Assembly: GCF_009600315.1 (NCBI RefSeq)
Contig: NZ_WIWC01000021.1
Coordinates: 1 to 64,000, forward strand
Direction of reading: 5' to 3'
Source: Pseudomonas helleri
Lineage (GTDB): Bacteria > Pseudomonadota > Gammaproteobacteria > Pseudomonadales > Pseudomonadaceae
DNA: 64,000 bases
Numbering within the stretch: the stretch's first letter is position 1; each line of letters opens with the position of its first letter. The notes under the pieces are model-generated. The model did not search any database. It saw nothing but the letters and a program-made list of their open reading frames with translations, and was not told the DNA's origin. Position numbers and translations under genes: made by a program. Positions 1 to 8,170 of this stretch are shown in pieces.

Positions 1-238
1 CGCTGAGTTCGGAATAAGACATAGGGCAGCACCGTACCGGAAAGGTCAGGTGTTGCACTCAGTTTTTGCCGCCGCCCAAGATAAAAAACGCACACCACCT
101 CAAACTGATATTCAGTGTTCGCAGTTTTGGCTATCGACTGCGCCGCTCAAGCGTGTGCTGGTAATAATCACGTCTGAACTCGTTACTCATGGTGCAGGCA
201 TTCGCCCACTCACTCTTCACGCAGGGAAGCGCTGAAAT

Positions 239-580
239 ATGGACACCGCACCAAACCCATTACCTGAACACTGGGTATTCGATTTTACCGCCCGACAACT
301 GCGTGCTGCGCACGTCTGCATTGACCTGACCTCGACCGAATCGCTTCTGATCAAAACGCTGATGCTCAGCCATTCCAGAATTTGCAGTAAACAACAGCTC
401 ATTCTGGGTATGGATAAAGATATACACCGCTACAAGGGTCTGGAGATGTGCTTGAGTCGCTTGCAAAATAAATTCAAAGACGCCTTGGGTGAACGTCTAT
501 TCAAGTCCGTGCGCAACTGTGGTTACTGCCTGGTGCAAGACCTGAAACCGGTTTTAAATACGCCCGTGTGCTCCATCTAG
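239..580 (+). CDS. winged-helix DNA-binding protein, OmpR/PhoB effector domain only
   Basis: A 113-residue protein that resembles the C-terminal winged-helix domain of OmpR/PhoB-type regulators: an N-terminal strand segment (WVFDFTARQLRA), then helices ending in a recognition-helix-like stretch (YKGLEMCLSRLQNKFKD) and a C-terminal hairpin (LFKSVRNCGYCLVQ). No receiver domain precedes it; the ATG at 239 follows a GGGAAG-like site about 11 bases upstream, and I see no continuation of a receiver domain in the 238 bases before it. It may be a stand-alone regulator or the tail of a truncated one. The target is unknown. Confidence 0.6.
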   Translation: MDTAPNPLPEHWVFDFTARQLRAAHVCIDLTSTESLLIKTLMLSHSRICSKQQLILGMDKDIHRYKGLEMCLSRLQNKFKDALGERLFKSVRNCGYCLVQDLKPVLNTPVCSI

Positions 581-748
581 CCACTCCGGCGTTTAAAACC
601 CCTATGTCTGCTGGAAAAGGCACAAAGCAAAAAACCTCAAGGCCATCTGTGCCCACTGCGATAGCATGGGGCCAACAATCAATGAGTGCCGCGTGATGCG
701 GTGACGATCCATGAACATCCCTGACCTGCCAAGCAAGACATTTTGACA

Positions 749-958
749 ATGCCGAAAAAACCACCTGAAAAGCCTGCTCCAGCGACTGCTGCGGATATAG
801 AGCGCTCAATCCAGGCCTTGAACACGATGGCAGAGCGCCTGTGGGGGGATGGCAGAGAGGCTGAGGCCAAAGCCCTGCTCGATGCGTTGGATGCATTGAA
901 TAGAGCACTGGACAGAATCCGGATTGGCGAAAGTCGTCGGGTGAAAACACTTCACTGA
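749..958 (+). CDS. small hypothetical protein
   Basis: About 69 residues from the ATG at 749 (a TTG two codons earlier is also in frame). The N-terminus is Pro/Lys/Ala-rich (MPKKPPEKPAPATAADIE), followed by an Ala/Leu/Glu-rich stretch that should form an amphipathic helix (about residues 20-55) and a basic tail. No family was recognised. It stops 26 bases before the convergent Rrf2 gene. Codon use looks like that of its neighbours, which favours a real gene, but the ribosome-binding site is weak. Confidence 0.4.
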   Translation: MPKKPPEKPAPATAADIERSIQALNTMAERLWGDGREAEAKALLDALDALNRALDRIRIGESRRVKTLH

Positions 959-983
959 TGCGCCTTAGCAATCGAGTCAAGGT

Positions 984-1547
984 TCAGTTAGAGATATCGC
1001 ATAGAGGGATATTTCTATCGCTTGAAGCCTGAGTGCTGACTTTTTTCTCTCGGCGCTGGCTGATCCACTGATCCACCTGAGCAGGAAAATCAGTGGGCGA
1101 TTTGCGCCCAACCTTTCTGGCCAGATCCAGAATCGTTTGCTGAGCCAAGGCTTCTTCCATGCGTTTTTGCGCGGTTAACATGGCCGCGTGAACCGAGCAA
1201 TGGCCCTCTAGCGCCCAGTCAGGCGCAGCCCCCTCGAACAGTGCGCAGCGACCGCGAATTTCCTTGCAGTCAAAAATCTTCTTCTGCCCGTCGATGGCAT
1301 TGACGATGTCCAACAGGCTGATTTCGTCGGCAGGTCTGGCCAATTTAAAGCCGCCGCGCACTCCTTCAGTGGCGACGACCAACGCTGACTTGGCCAGCTT
1401 TGTGAAAATCTTCGCCAGATAATCCACCGGCACGCCCTGCAACTCAGCGAGATCCCGCACGCTGGCCTCTCGACTCTCGCCCCGATCCCCCACCAGAAAT
1501 ATCAGGCAGTGAATACCGTACTCAACCCCGGCGCTGTAAAAGGACAT
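984..1547 (-). CDS. Rrf2-family transcriptional regulator
   Basis: A 187-residue protein with the Rrf2 architecture: an N-terminal winged helix (about residues 1-60, including VPVDYLAKIFTKLAKSALV and the wing GVRGGFKLARP) and a central loop with cysteines (FDCKEIRGRC at about 92-101, and GHC further on) in the place where Rrf2 proteins such as IscR and NsrR bind an Fe-S cluster. It is therefore probably a redox, iron or NO sensor; the exact signal cannot be read. It is divergent from the NDH-2-like gene starting at 1849. A perfect 15-bp palindrome lies 10 bases upstream of its start codon and a related palindrome sits in front of the divergent gene, which suggests autoregulation and control of the dehydrogenase. 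Confidence 0.88.
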   Translation of the reverse strand: MSFYSAGVEYGIHCLIFLVGDRGESREASVRDLAELQGVPVDYLAKIFTKLAKSALVVATEGVRGGFKLARPADEISLLDIVNAIDGQKKIFDCKEIRGRCALFEGAAPDWALEGHCSVHAAMLTAQKRMEEALAQQTILDLARKVGRKSPTDFPAQVDQWISQRREKKVSTQASSDRNIPLCDISN

Positions 1548-1556
1548 GGGAATCTC

Positions 1557-1571
1557 CGACTAATTTAGTCG
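1557..1571. promoter_or_regulatory. candidate Rrf2 operator 1
   Basis: Perfect 15-bp inverted repeat CGACTAATTTAGTCG, centred on T1564, immediately upstream of the Rrf2 gene (minus strand). The same CGAC-N7-GTCG pattern recurs at 1718-1732. Binding by the neighbouring regulator is inferred. Confidence 0.6.
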
Positions 1572-1704
1572 CAAATACTAACTGCGATTCGTAGCTTTAT
1601 CAATTTCCCAATCAGCCTTTCAAGCCTTGAGAGGCCGTGTTTTCGTGCTAAGAGAATGATAATTCTTGCCAATTTTTGTCTTGGCAGCACAGATAAATTA
1701 CTTG

Positions 1705-1745
1705 CGCCAAGTAACTACGACAAATATAGTCGCCGTTACTTGGCG
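1705..1745. promoter_or_regulatory. candidate Rrf2 operator 2 inside a 41-bp dyad
   Basis: Outer arms CGCCAAGTAAC (1705-1715) and GTTACTTGGCG (1735-1745) are perfect inverted repeats centred on 1725. Inner arms CGAC (1718-1721) and GTCG (1729-1732) share the same centre and match operator 1 (CGAC-AAATATA-GTCG versus CGAC-TAATTTA-GTCG). The dyad lies about 100 bases before the dehydrogenase start. The outer arms could be a second protein's site or an RNA hairpin. Confidence 0.6.
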
Positions 1746-1848
1746 TGGATAACACACGCTTTTCACCCTGAACGTGCGCGATCACCGCGTGCGTTCTCCT
1801 TATGCGAGACGCACCCAAACATTCGCGGGTGACTCTCTGGAGTGACAC

Positions 1849-3054
1849 ATGAAAAAGCAGATTTTGATTCTTGGTGCGGGTTTTGGCGGGCTGTGGGCGG
1901 CGTTAAGCGCCACTCGGTTGCTCAGCCTGCATGGCTGCCACGATGTCGAAGTGAGCGTGCTGGCGCCTCAGCCGGAGTTACGCATACGCCCCCGCTTTTA
2001 TGAGCCGAATGCCCATCAGTTGTTTGCGCCTCTGGGTGAGCTCTTTGATGCGGTTGGCGTCAATTTCATCTCAGGCACCGCTGAACGTATTGATGTTGAG
2101 CCTAAAACGGTCGCTTACCGTGATGCCTTGGGCGCCATAAAGACGCTTACGTACGACAAGCTGGTACTGGCGACTGGCAGTCGCCTCGCACTGCCCGATA
2201 CGCCGGGTGTAGCGCAACACGCCTTCGACGTGGACCAGATTGAGCAAGCCATGCGCCTGGAGCAACACCTCCAGCGCCTGGTTGATTTGCCAGAGAGCAA
2301 AGCCCGCAATACCGTCGTGGTCGCGGGTGGCGGCTTTACCGGAATTGAAACCGCGACTGAAATGCCCGCTCGCCTGCGTGCGGTCTTGGGTGAAAACGCG
2401 GAAATTGAGGTCATCATCGTCGACCGGGGATCGAAAATTGGCGCCTCTTTAGGGACTGAAATCAGCCAGTCGATTGCTCAGGCGTGTGAAGCGCTGAGTG
2501 TGAAATGGCGCTTGCAGACAACCGTGGTCGCCGTTGACGAGCACGGCGTGACACTCAGTGACGGCCAACGTATTGAGGCCAATACCGTTATCTGGACAAC
2601 CGGAGTACGGGCCAGCTCGTTAACAGCTCAGATTCCTGGCGAGCGCGACGCCTTCGGCCGTTTACATGTCGACGCCAACCTTCAAGTTATTGGCCAGCCG
2701 GATATTTTTGCGACGGGCGATGTCGCCTATGCCGCCACCGATGACCTTGGCAATCACGCATTGATGACATGCCAGCACGCCATCGTTTTAGGCCGCCACG
2801 CAGGCCATAACGTTGCCGCGCAGATATTGGGCGAACAGCCGATCATGTACCGTCAGCCCAAGTACGTTACCTGTCTGGATTTGGGCGGCTGGGGAGCGGT
2901 GTATACCGAGGGCTGGGATCGCCACGTGGTATTGACTGGTCAGGAAGCCAAAGCGCTCAAAACACAGATCAACACCGTATGGATATACCCGCCAGCAGCC
3001 AATCGCGAGGCTGCGTGGGCAGCCGCTGACCCTATGATTCCTATTGTGGCTTGA
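1849..3054 (+). CDS. type II NADH dehydrogenase-like FAD oxidoreductase
   Basis: A 401-residue pyridine-nucleotide-disulfide-type flavoprotein. The FAD-binding GxGxxG is at the N-terminus (ILGAGFGGLWAAL, about residues 6-18), the second dinucleotide-binding motif is VVAGGGFTGIETATE (about 157-171), and the third FAD contact is IFATGDVAYA (about 285-294). The size and the order of motifs fit NDH-2-like enzymes, which oxidise NADH and pass electrons to quinone without pumping protons; a soluble relative with another acceptor is possible. It is divergent from an Rrf2 regulator, with palindromes between them, so expression probably answers a redox signal. A strong hairpin follows the stop codon. 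Confidence 0.82.
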   Translation: MKKQILILGAGFGGLWAALSATRLLSLHGCHDVEVSVLAPQPELRIRPRFYEPNAHQLFAPLGELFDAVGVNFISGTAERIDVEPKTVAYRDALGAIKTLTYDKLVLATGSRLALPDTPGVAQHAFDVDQIEQAMRLEQHLQRLVDLPESKARNTVVVAGGGFTGIETATEMPARLRAVLGENAEIEVIIVDRGSKIGASLGTEISQSIAQACEALSVKWRLQTTVVAVDEHGVTLSDGQRIEANTVIWTTGVRASSLTAQIPGERDAFGRLHVDANLQVIGQPDIFATGDVAYAATDDLGNHALMTCQHAIVLGRHAGHNVAAQILGEQPIMYRQPKYVTCLDLGGWGAVYTEGWDRHVVLTGQEAKALKTQINTVWIYPPAANREAAWAAADPMIPIVA

Positions 3055-3076
3055 ACAAACGATCCGAACACTACAC

Positions 3077-3108
3077 CGGCTAACCCGGATCCAGTAACGG
3101 GTTAGCCG
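3077..3108 (+). terminator. hairpin terminator after the dehydrogenase
   Basis: Perfect 11-bp stem CGGCTAACCCG / CGGGTTAGCCG with a 10-base loop, 23 bases after the stop codon. There is no clear T tract, so it may be an imperfect terminator or a 3' stabiliser. Confidence 0.5.
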
Positions 3109-3149
3109 ATAATCGCAAATCAACATGAACCCTGTGACGCTATCGACTA

Positions 3150-3319
3150 GGCTCTGTACGAAATGTATCTGCGCTCGATTATGCTGCGTTGAAAACAGGC
3201 TCGTGCGCGAGTCCGATCGGAATGCTCATTAACACACGTTAAGTCGTGCGCGACCCCGGCCGTTCCTCGCCTGTTTTCGCCTTGTCTAACCTTCGCTCGA
3301 AAACATTTCGTACAGACCC
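3150..3319. mobile_element. MITE-like element with 17-bp terminal inverted repeats
   Basis: A 170-bp non-coding segment whose ends are near-perfect inverted repeats: GGCTCTGTACGAAATGT at 3150-3166 and ACATTTCGTACAGACCC at 3303-3319 (16 of 17 positions pair). The interior has no gene. The ends resemble those of IS5-group elements found in Pseudomonas (from memory, unchecked). The flanks are CTA and TAA, so a short TA-type target duplication is possible but not certain. Confidence 0.6.
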
Positions 3320-3360
3320 TAAGCTAAATCGAGTTTGTTATTTAACGCGCATTTGTCAGG

Positions 3361-4206
3361 ATGACTTCGTCAATGTCGACACCCTCAACCGCTATAGCGT
3401 CACTGGCTAAAACAATAGCGTCAGCATTCACCTTATTAAGTGTTTTGCAACCCGCTCATGCCAGTGAGACCTCACTTGATTCAAACGCCGAAAAGAGCCA
3501 GTGGTTAGTCTTGGTGAGTCCCTTTGCGTGGGCGCCATCCATGAAGGGCCACGTAGAGCTAGGAGGCGTTCATACCAAGGCAGACCTCAGTGCTAACGAG
3601 ATACTTCATAACCTCGACTCTGTATTCATGGGCAATATTGAGGTCACCAATCGTACTGTCGGATTTTTTATCGATGGGGTTCATGCAAAGACCAGCCAGT
3701 CCGATAGAGCCTTCGGCCGAAAAGTTGGCCTTGAGATCACGCAAACTACTTTTGCGGCGGGCGCTTACTACCGTGCCTACCAATACGAACTGGGGGGAAA
3801 CACCGTTTTTAATGAACCTCGAACATGGCGTTTGGAACCCATGCTCGGGGTGCGCTGGACAAAATTGTCGACCTCTGTAGATGTCGCCTCTCTTGGCTTC
3901 AGTACCCATAAAAAGACCCATTGGACAGACCCGTTTGTGGGGTTACGCAGTCAAATTGATTTGAACGATAGATGGACGTTGTCCGGCGCTGTCGACACGG
4001 GTGGGTTCGATACTTCCTCGAAGAAAACCTATAACGGGCAGGCTTATCTCGGATACAGGCTCTACCTGTTGGAGAATCCAACCATCATTCGTTTTGGTTA
4101 TCGTGTGTTGGCTCAAGATTATCGAACCAAGGATTTTACAGGCAAGACATTCAAATACGATGTCACTCAGCGCGGGCCTGTATTGGGTGTGTCCATGCGT
4201 TTTTAA
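3361..4206 (+). CDS. outer-membrane beta-barrel-like protein
   Basis: A 281-residue protein with a Sec-type leader (hydrophobic stretch about residues 10-33, ending near AHASE). The body has many alternating-hydrophobicity stretches with aromatic residues and ends in phenylalanine (VSMRF), as outer-membrane barrels do. Similar proteins are annotated as hypothetical or porin-like; no substrate can be read. ATG codons at 3361 and 3373 are both possible; the second has AGGA about 10 bases upstream. It precedes the secreted amidohydrolase by 22 bases, so the two are probably co-transcribed. Confidence 0.65.
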   Translation: MTSSMSTPSTAIASLAKTIASAFTLLSVLQPAHASETSLDSNAEKSQWLVLVSPFAWAPSMKGHVELGGVHTKADLSANEILHNLDSVFMGNIEVTNRTVGFFIDGVHAKTSQSDRAFGRKVGLEITQTTFAAGAYYRAYQYELGGNTVFNEPRTWRLEPMLGVRWTKLSTSVDVASLGFSTHKKTHWTDPFVGLRSQIDLNDRWTLSGAVDTGGFDTSSKKTYNGQAYLGYRLYLLENPTIIRFGYRVLAQDYRTKDFTGKTFKYDVTQRGPVLGVSMRF

Positions 4207-4228
4207 CGCCTGTTAAAGGAGCAAGGGA

Positions 4229-5284
4229 ATGAAAAAAAAACATCTGAAAGTTATGACGTTGGCATTGGCAGGCTTACTGACTTGTGCACAGCTCGCACAG
4301 GCCTGCACACGTCTGGTTTACCTTGGGGACAATCAGACGGTGATCACCGCCCGATCCATGGACTGGAAATCTGATGTGGGGACCAACCTGTGGGTTTTCC
4401 CCCAGGGCATACAACGCAATGGAGAAGTGGGCCCTGACTCCATTAAATGGACATCCAAATACGGCAGTGTCATTGCCACCGGTTACGATATATCAACAAC
4501 AGATGGCGTAAACGAAGCGGGGCTTTCTGCAAACTTGCTGTGGCTCGTTGAGTCAGAATACCCGCCCCTCACCAAGGGCAAGCCCGGCTTGAGTATTGCT
4601 GCGTGGGCTCAGTATGTACTGGACAACTTCAGCTCGGTTGCTGAAGCCGTAAAGGCTCTGGAAACTGAACCTTTTAACGTGGTGACTGCAGCGGTACCGG
4701 GAGAAAGTCGCTTGGCAACCCTGCATCTATCCATGTCGGATGCCTCAGGCGATAGCGCTATTATTGAATACATCGATGGCAAGCAAGTCATTCACCACAA
4801 CCGCGCCTACCAGGTGATGACCAACTCCCCCGCCTTTGCGGACCAACTGGCGATGAACGCTTATTGGCAATCCATTGGCGGAACGGTGATGCTGCCTGGC
4901 ACTAATCGTTCAGCTGATCGATTCGCTCGAGCGTCCTTCTATGTAAACGCAGTGCCTCAATCACAGGATCCACGCCTGTCATTAGCCAGTGTGTTCAGTG
5001 TTATTCGCAACGTCTCTGTACCCTATGGCATCACCACACCAGGGGAGCCAAACATCTCTTCAACGCGCTGGCGCTCGGTGATTGATCACAAGCAGGGCCT
5101 CTACTTTTTTGAGTCAGCTATAACGCCCAACACATTCTGGGTGGATCTTAAAAAATTGGATTTTTCAAAAACCACAGGGACGGTCAAGAAGCTGGATCTA
5201 GGTCCCAATCAAAGCACGATTTATTCAGGGGAAGTATCGAGTCAATTTGAAACAGCGCCCGCCTTCAAGTTCGAGGGCGCTTAG
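4229..5284 (+). CDS. secreted linear-amide C-N hydrolase (choloylglycine hydrolase / penicillin V acylase family)
   Basis: A 351-residue Ntn-hydrolase. The leader peptide ends at Ala25 and exposes Cys26 (QACTRLVY), the expected N-terminal nucleophile of the family. ARSMDWKSD (about residues 38-46) matches the conserved R-x-x-D-W motif near the active site. Members cleave bile-salt amides, penicillin V or acyl-homoserine lactones; in a Gram-negative periplasm the last is plausible but unproven. The start ATG follows AAAGGAGCAAGGG. The 3' end overlaps the convergent D-2-hydroxyacid dehydrogenase gene by 20 bases. Confidence 0.87.
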   Translation: MKKKHLKVMTLALAGLLTCAQLAQACTRLVYLGDNQTVITARSMDWKSDVGTNLWVFPQGIQRNGEVGPDSIKWTSKYGSVIATGYDISTTDGVNEAGLSANLLWLVESEYPPLTKGKPGLSIAAWAQYVLDNFSSVAEAVKALETEPFNVVTAAVPGESRLATLHLSMSDASGDSAIIEYIDGKQVIHHNRAYQVMTNSPAFADQLAMNAYWQSIGGTVMLPGTNRSADRFARASFYVNAVPQSQDPRLSLASVFSVIRNVSVPYGITTPGEPNISSTRWRSVIDHKQGLYFFESAITPNTFWVDLKKLDFSKTTGTVKKLDLGPNQSTIYSGEVSSQFETAPAFKFEGA

Positions 5285-6218
5285 GTAAGTTCACCTGGGT
5301 TGATACAGGCTCCCCGGCAAAATGAGTCGCCAGATTCTCAAACGTCAGATCCAGCATTGCCTGAACGGTAGCCTCAGTAGAGCTGGCCATATGCGGTGTC
5401 AGCACCGCATTGGGCAACGCCAACAATGCCTTCGAGACGTGCGGCTCATCGCAAAACACATCGAGCCCCGCCGCGAAAATCTTGCCGTCGCGCAGAGCCT
5501 CGACAAGAGCATCTTCGTCCACGATGGAACCACGCGCGATATTGATCAACACACCACTCTGGCCTAGCGCTGCCAACACAGACGCGTTAACCATGCCGTG
5601 AGTGCCAGAGCTAGCACTCGCGCATACCACCAGATAATCGACACTCGCCGCCAATGCGTGCACATCGTTGCACCACCGGTAGGGCACGTCAGCCTTTGGA
5701 GCCCTCCCCGTATACGCAATGCTCATGCCGAAAGCCTGGGCCCGTGACGCCACTGCTCTGCCTATACGGCCCAAACCCAGGATACCCATTCGCCCGCCAG
5801 ACACCCGCGCAGTCATGGGATGACGACCGCCTCTCCATTCACCTCGTCGCACAAACTGATCAGCGCTGATCACTTGGCGTGCAGCACACAACAACAGGGC
5901 CATGGCGAAATCCGCAATATCTTCGGTGGATAGACCTGGAGTATGCGTAACACAGATATTGTGGTCGCGAGCAGCCTCAAGATCGATGCCCTCGTAGCCG
6001 ACACCCAACACCGATATGATTTCGAGCGCAGGCAGTCGAGTGATTTGCTCACGCGTCACGGTCGACTCGCCGGTTGCCACAATGCCACGCACGAGTGGAG
6101 CCAAAGACAGGACTTGTTTTTCGTCAAGCTGAGAGTGCACGTAGCACTCAAAATGCTCATGCAGGCGTTCCATCAAGCGATGGGGAAATACTGATAGCAG
6201 TAGTAGAGTTGGCTTCAT
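5265..6218 (-). CDS. D-isomer-specific 2-hydroxyacid dehydrogenase
   Basis: A 317-residue NAD(P)-dependent oxidoreductase of the hydroxypyruvate/glyoxylate reductase type. The Rossmann motif is GILGLGRIGRAVASRA (about residues 144-159). The catalytic Arg lies in INIARGSIVDE, the Glu in LDVFCDEPHV and the His in VLTPHMASST, so the full Arg-Glu-His set is present. It is the last gene of a minus-strand operon after a TauD dioxygenase and a class II aldolase, under a divergent TetR regulator. Together they would oxidise, cleave and reduce a hydroxy- or keto-acid; the substrate is not evident. Confidence 0.87.
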   Translation of the reverse strand: MKPTLLLLSVFPHRLMERLHEHFECYVHSQLDEKQVLSLAPLVRGIVATGESTVTREQITRLPALEIISVLGVGYEGIDLEAARDHNICVTHTPGLSTEDIADFAMALLLCAARQVISADQFVRRGEWRGGRHPMTARVSGGRMGILGLGRIGRAVASRAQAFGMSIAYTGRAPKADVPYRWCNDVHALAASVDYLVVCASASSGTHGMVNASVLAALGQSGVLINIARGSIVDEDALVEALRDGKIFAAGLDVFCDEPHVSKALLALPNAVLTPHMASSTEATVQAMLDLTFENLATHFAGEPVSTQVNLPKRPRT

Positions 6219-6296
6219 CGCGCGCTCAGCTCCAAGCAGAATAGAAAGTAGGCAGCACAGTGCGATGCCATGCTGCCGTCCAACGAAGAGGTGGGC

Positions 6297-7067
6297 TTAT
6301 TCAAGCACGCAGGGATCGCGGCGGATTTCCTCGCGCGCCATGGCTTCCCATAAAAACGGGAACCCATTCCCATCGGTGCGCTTGCCCGTTGCGAGCACAA
6401 CGTGGTCGGGCAATGGCGAGCCTCCGCCGAGCGCCTCAACGTGCCAGGCCAGACGGCTGCGCCACTCCAGCGTGATCGCACGCAAATGCGCCTGACGTAT
6501 GCCGTTGGCCACCACCAACACACCATGATTGGCGAGCAACGCCCACTTGTTCGGACCCAGTGCGTCCACCACGGCGCGCCCCAACTCGGTGTCTTCAACC
6601 GTGCCACGATACTCGTCATAGAGCACCGGATCGGAGTCAACCAAAGCGGATGTCTGATCGTAAACAGGTGGGATACGCCCTGCCGCAGACCATACCGACC
6701 CCCACTGTGGATGATTGTGGATCACTACGTGAACATCACTGCGAGCGGCGTGTAGATCCATATGCAAGTTGATGGCCGGGGTGATATTCCACTCCCCTTC
6801 TATCACCTTGCCCTGCTGATCGAGGCGCACAATATCCGAGGCGCTAACCTCCCCCCAGGTCAACTCCCATGGATTGGCCAAGTAAGTGCCGTCGTCCTGG
6901 CGCACAGTGATGTGACCGGCAATGTGATCGTTATAGCCCTCGCGAAACAACACGCGGCATAACAACGCTAACGTCTGTTGTGGCGTCAGTTCCGGCAGCA
7001 GCGCATGTCGACCCGGCTTGGGTGTGAATCGAGCCAGCAAATCCTGATTCAACTTATCTTGCAACAT
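6297..7067 (-). CDS. class II aldolase/adducin family protein
   Basis: A 256-residue protein of the class II aldolase fold. The metal-binding histidines appear as VVIHNHPQWG (middle) and LLANHGVLVV (later), and a phosphate- or carboxylate-site-like loop precedes them. Such proteins cleave C-C bonds (fuculose-phosphate-like) or act as decarboxylases on aromatic or sugar acids. It lies between the TauD dioxygenase (52 bases upstream) and the hydroxyacid dehydrogenase (79 bases downstream), which supports a shared transcript and a catabolic role. Confidence 0.87.
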   Translation of the reverse strand: MLQDKLNQDLLARFTPKPGRHALLPELTPQQTLALLCRVLFREGYNDHIAGHITVRQDDGTYLANPWELTWGEVSASDIVRLDQQGKVIEGEWNITPAINLHMDLHAARSDVHVVIHNHPQWGSVWSAAGRIPPVYDQTSALVDSDPVLYDEYRGTVEDTELGRAVVDALGPNKWALLANHGVLVVANGIRQAHLRAITLEWRSRLAWHVEALGGGSPLPDHVVLATGKRTDGNGFPFLWEAMAREEIRRDPCVLE

Positions 7068-7118
7068 AGCTATTCCCCTGAGGCACCCACGAATACGGGT
7101 GATCCACCCATTTATGAA

Positions 7119-7964
7119 TCACGCGCGGCAAGCCCCGCGAGCGAATACCGAAGCACGCTGCATGCGCCGCTGGTGCGGTTGATAGTCCAGGATGGCGTTG
7201 TGGAGCACGCTGCGGTTATCCCAGATCACCATGTCACCGACAGTCCAGCGGTGGCGAAAACCAAATTGGATCTGCTGACAATGGCCGTGCAGGTAGGCAA
7301 GAACCGCATCGCTTTCAGGGAGGGCCAGGCCGTCGATATGGGTGGTATAGGTCGGGCTCAAATACAGCGCCTTACGCCCTGATACCGGATGTTTAATCAC
7401 CAACGGATGCAAATGCCGACGGTTCATGTTGATCACATCGAGATAACGCTCGTGAGTGACAACATTCTGGCGTAGAGCAGCGGTCATGGGGCCATTCATA
7501 TCGTGCCATGCGCTCAGGCCATTGAGGTATTGCTTCATGCGCTCGGACAGTGCGTCGTAGGCGGTGGTCATACTGATCCAGCACGTGTCGCCACCCACCG
7601 GCGGCAAAATTTGAGCGTGAGTCATGGTGACGATTGGCGGGCTGGGTAGAAAACTCTCGTCGTGGTGCCACATATCGGCACGATCACCGAGCTTTGAGTC
7701 GATAACGGTTATCTGCTCAAAGCCGTTGCCCAGGTTGGGATAGAACGTGTGAACTTCAGGCTCACCAAAATGCCGTGCGATCGCAAGGTGTTGCTCTGGC
7801 TTCAGGTCTGGAACATGCAGCACAAGCGCTTCATGCTCAACCAGTGCCGCCTCAATCGCGGCCAGCGTGACTGGCAAATGGATTGAACTCGGATCCAGAT
7901 CAAGCACTTCAGCGCCAATGCGGGTGCCTAGAGAATGGACAGTCAAAGATGACGACATAAGCAA
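7119..7964 (-). CDS. TauD/TfdA-family Fe(II)/2-oxoglutarate dioxygenase
   Basis: A 281-residue dioxygenase. The iron site is the HxD in MWHHDESF (about residues 98-105) plus a distal His in VLHNAILDYQ, and the 2-oxoglutarate-binding Arg lies in QRRMQRASVF near the C-terminus. Family members hydroxylate taurine, 2,4-D or related acids. Its place as first gene of the operon suggests it starts breakdown of an organic acid whose product goes to the aldolase and dehydrogenase. The start ATG at 7964 follows AGGGAGATTGC on the minus strand. Confidence 0.9.
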   Translation of the reverse strand: MLMSSSLTVHSLGTRIGAEVLDLDPSSIHLPVTLAAIEAALVEHEALVLHVPDLKPEQHLAIARHFGEPEVHTFYPNLGNGFEQITVIDSKLGDRADMWHHDESFLPSPPIVTMTHAQILPPVGGDTCWISMTTAYDALSERMKQYLNGLSAWHDMNGPMTAALRQNVVTHERYLDVINMNRRHLHPLVIKHPVSGRKALYLSPTYTTHIDGLALPESDAVLAYLHGHCQQIQFGFRHRWTVGDMVIWDNRSVLHNAILDYQPHQRRMQRASVFARGACRA

Positions 7965-8034
7965 TCTCCCTTTTTGGGGTAGAAAAGTTGTTCTTTTTAT
8001 GGCGCAATCACTGCGCGTTTAGTGGTCGCCTAAT

Positions 8035-8056
8035 CGACAGACTGATCATACTGTCG
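8035..8056. promoter_or_regulatory. candidate TetR operator
   Basis: A 22-bp dyad with arms CGACAG (8035-8040) and CTGTCG (8051-8056) around a palindromic TGATCA core, between the divergent tauD-like operon and the TetR gene. The size and location suit a TetR dimer; binding is inferred. Confidence 0.5.
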
Positions 8057-8170
8057 TCAATGCTACTGTTACACTCGCATTTACCTCACCAGTTGCTAAC
8101 TAATAAGTTACTGATTAATAAAACAAAAATTTAATATTTGGCATGGCGATAGATTCACCCTCGGATTCCC

